Positions 5,584 through 6,526 of a DNA stretch of 6,526 bases are shown in pieces; the stretch's first letter is position 1; the number at the start of each line of letters is the position of its first letter. Below the pieces are notes generated by a model, which ran no database searches, was not told the DNA's origin, and worked only from the letters and a program-made list of their open reading frames with translations. The stretch comes from an uncultured Bacteroidales bacterium. GTDB lineage: Bacteria > Bacteroidota > Bacteroidia > Bacteroidales > Paludibacteraceae. A program made the translations under genes and the position numbers. The stretch spans positions 1 through 6,526 of the forward strand of contig CAIWIS010000065.1 of assembly GCA_903912795.1 (NCBI GenBank). The letters are read 5' to 3'.

Positions 5584-5979
5584 ATGACAATTTTCAGCAA
5601 AATAATTAAGGGCGAAATACCATGTTATAAAATAGCAGAGGACGATAATTTCTTTGCTTTTTTGGACATTAATCCACTAGCTAAAGGTCATACACTCGTT
5701 ATTCCGAAAATTGAAGAAGATTATTTATTTAATTTGGATGACGAAACGCTTGCAGGAATGATCGTTTTTTCGAAAAAAGTAGCTTTGGCTATTGGAAAAA
5801 CCATAACATGCAATAGAGTTGGTCTTACTGTTATTGGCCTTGAAGTGCCACATGCTCACATACATTTAATTCCAATTACTCGTGAATCAGATATGAATTT
5901 TGGTAATGCTAAATTAAAATTAGACAAAGAAGAAATGGCTGAAATTGCCCGAAAAATTCAACTTGCGTTTAGCATCTAA
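5584..5979 (+). CDS. HIT family protein (histidine-triad nucleotide hydrolase)
   Basis: HIT proteins bind nucleotides and hydrolyse phosphoramidates or dinucleoside compounds such as AMP-lysine-type conjugates; the true substrate here is unknown. The 131-residue protein has the full family layout: IFSKIIKGEIP at 3-13, the AEDD and FLDINP segments (18-31), KGHTLVIPK at 34-42 and the histidine triad PHAHIHLIP at 89-97 with H90, H92 and H94. H92 is the position that normally acts as the nucleophile. The zinc-binding cysteine found in some Hint proteins near the N-terminus (xFCxI) is replaced by serine (S5). It starts 45 bases after greA with no promoter of its own visible, so it is probably co-transcribed; a greA-HIT pair is common in Bacteroidetes. 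No signal peptide is present, so it is cytosolic. Confidence 0.95.
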   Translation: MTIFSKIIKGEIPCYKIAEDDNFFAFLDINPLAKGHTLVIPKIEEDYLFNLDDETLAGMIVFSKKVALAIGKTITCNRVGLTVIGLEVPHAHIHLIPITRESDMNFGNAKLKLDKEEMAEIARKIQLAFSI

Positions 5980-6024
5980 CAATTTCATTCTTCACCTTAT
6001 ACCATCAACCGACTGTTTCAATTT

Positions 6025-6390
6025 ATGAACGCCCAACTTACTCAAACACTTATTGTTAGCGCAAAACAAACAGCTGAATCACTCGGTTCAGGTTTACTTC
6101 CTGTTTTTTCAACACCATCGCTTGTAGCCTTTATGGAAAACACTGCCATGAAATTAATTGACTTACCCGAAGGTGGGTCAAGCGTAGGTACAGCTATAGC
6201 AGTAAAACACCTTAAAGCCAGTAAAATAGGCGAAGAACTTAGTTGCGAAGCTACACTTATCGAAAACGAAGGACGCAGATATGCTTTCGATTTGAAAGTA
6301 ACTGACTCAAAAGGCGATTTAGTTGGCGAAGGCAGTCATGAACGATTTGTAGTTGACGTACAACGGTTTATGAGCAAACTTAATGCTTAG
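6025..6390 (+). CDS. Hotdog-fold thioesterase, FlK-like family
   Basis: This 121-residue protein matches the single-domain hotdog thioesterases related to fluoroacetyl-CoA thioesterase FlK. Family landmarks in order are LPVFSTPSLVAFME at 25-38, SSVGT at 52-56, KHLKAS at 61-66, the inner strand RRYAFDLKV at 84-92 and GEGSHERFVV at 101-110. T30, E38 and H62 line up with the Thr-Glu-His catalytic set of FlK, and the T-to-E spacing of eight is the same. It should hydrolyse a small acyl-CoA thioester, but nothing suggests fluoroacetate as the substrate; most family members are uncharacterised housekeeping proteins. It follows the HIT gene by 45 bases, the same gap as between greA and HIT, and is the last gene of the likely operon. 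No clear terminator follows; the next gene converges from the other strand 19 bases away. Confidence 0.85.
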   Translation: MNAQLTQTLIVSAKQTAESLGSGLLPVFSTPSLVAFMENTAMKLIDLPEGGSSVGTAIAVKHLKASKIGEELSCEATLIENEGRRYAFDLKVTDSKGDLVGEGSHERFVVDVQRFMSKLNA

Positions 6391-6409
6391 AAATAAAGTG
6401 CAGAATTAA

Positions 6410-6526
6410 TCAAAATCTGTCCTTCCATAAAAATCGTAGCCATTCACCTGTTTTTTTCTCAGAAGGATTATCCTGAACTTTCCAAATTGACGTATTTTTA
6501 AGTTTATCGGGTAAAAACTGTTGAGC
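6410..6526 (-). CDS. C-terminal fragment of an unidentified protein (gene enters from the right edge)
   Basis: On the minus strand a frame open from the right edge ends at TGA (6412-6410), giving 38 residues that finish in EWLRFLWKDRF. The composition is that of a soluble or amphipathic protein tail, with three tryptophans and many charged residues. A second minus-strand frame is also open to a nearby stop, but its product is unusually basic and low-complexity, so the frame given here is preferred. I do not recognise the family. The gene converges on the thioesterase gene, with only 19 bases between the two stop codons. Confidence 0.5.
   Translation of the reverse strand, partial: AQQFLPDKLKNTSIWKVQDNPSEKKTGEWLRFLWKDRF

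Overview
The window looks like chromosome from an anaerobic member of the Bacteroidetes, probably order Bacteroidales. The DNA is AT-rich. Translation starts lack Shine-Dalgarno sequences and sit behind A/T-rich leaders. The clearest promoter has the phylum-specific form (TTTG, 19 bases, TAnnTTTG). The proteins (VorB-type 2-oxoacid:ferredoxin oxidoreductase, an AddB-like nuclease of about 950 residues, GreA next to a HIT protein) fit that group. The exact genus cannot be read from the sequence.

Layout. Bases 1-1093 (minus strand) hold the start of a 2-oxoacid:ferredoxin oxidoreductase operon: a small 2[4Fe-4S] ferredoxin gene, then vorB, which runs off the left edge. Bases 1094-1671 are a long AT-rich non-coding gap with strong strand asymmetry and a few small repeats. 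Bases 1672-4539 (minus) encode one large AddB-like PD-(D/E)XK nuclease with an iron-sulfur staple. Bases 4540-5067 are a divergent intergenic region dense with signals: a probable minus-strand promoter for the nuclease gene; a plus-strand promoter plus intrinsic terminator that could make a small RNA of about 85 nt; then the greA promoter, followed by a terminator-like hairpin inside the greA leader. Bases 5068-6390 (plus) hold greA, a HIT-family gene and a hotdog thioesterase gene, separated by two 45-base gaps and probably co-transcribed. Bases 6410-6526 hold the C-terminal end of an unidentified minus-strand gene that converges on the thioesterase gene.

How the genes relate. Ferredoxin and VorB are parts of one enzyme that oxidatively decarboxylates 2-oxoacids to acyl-CoA with reduction of ferredoxin; the TPP-binding and gamma subunits should lie just beyond base 1. 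The nuclease is a DNA end-processing and recombination factor; its usual helicase partner AddA is not in the window. GreA rescues backtracked RNA polymerase; the HIT protein and thioesterase are small housekeeping hydrolases that appear to ride on its transcript.

The protein-coding content is ordinary. The part most worth a second look is 4700-5030, where two promoter-terminator units lie in tandem upstream of greA. One looks like an unannotated small RNA and the other like a greA leader attenuator. No CRISPR array, mobile element, tRNA or rRNA was seen.
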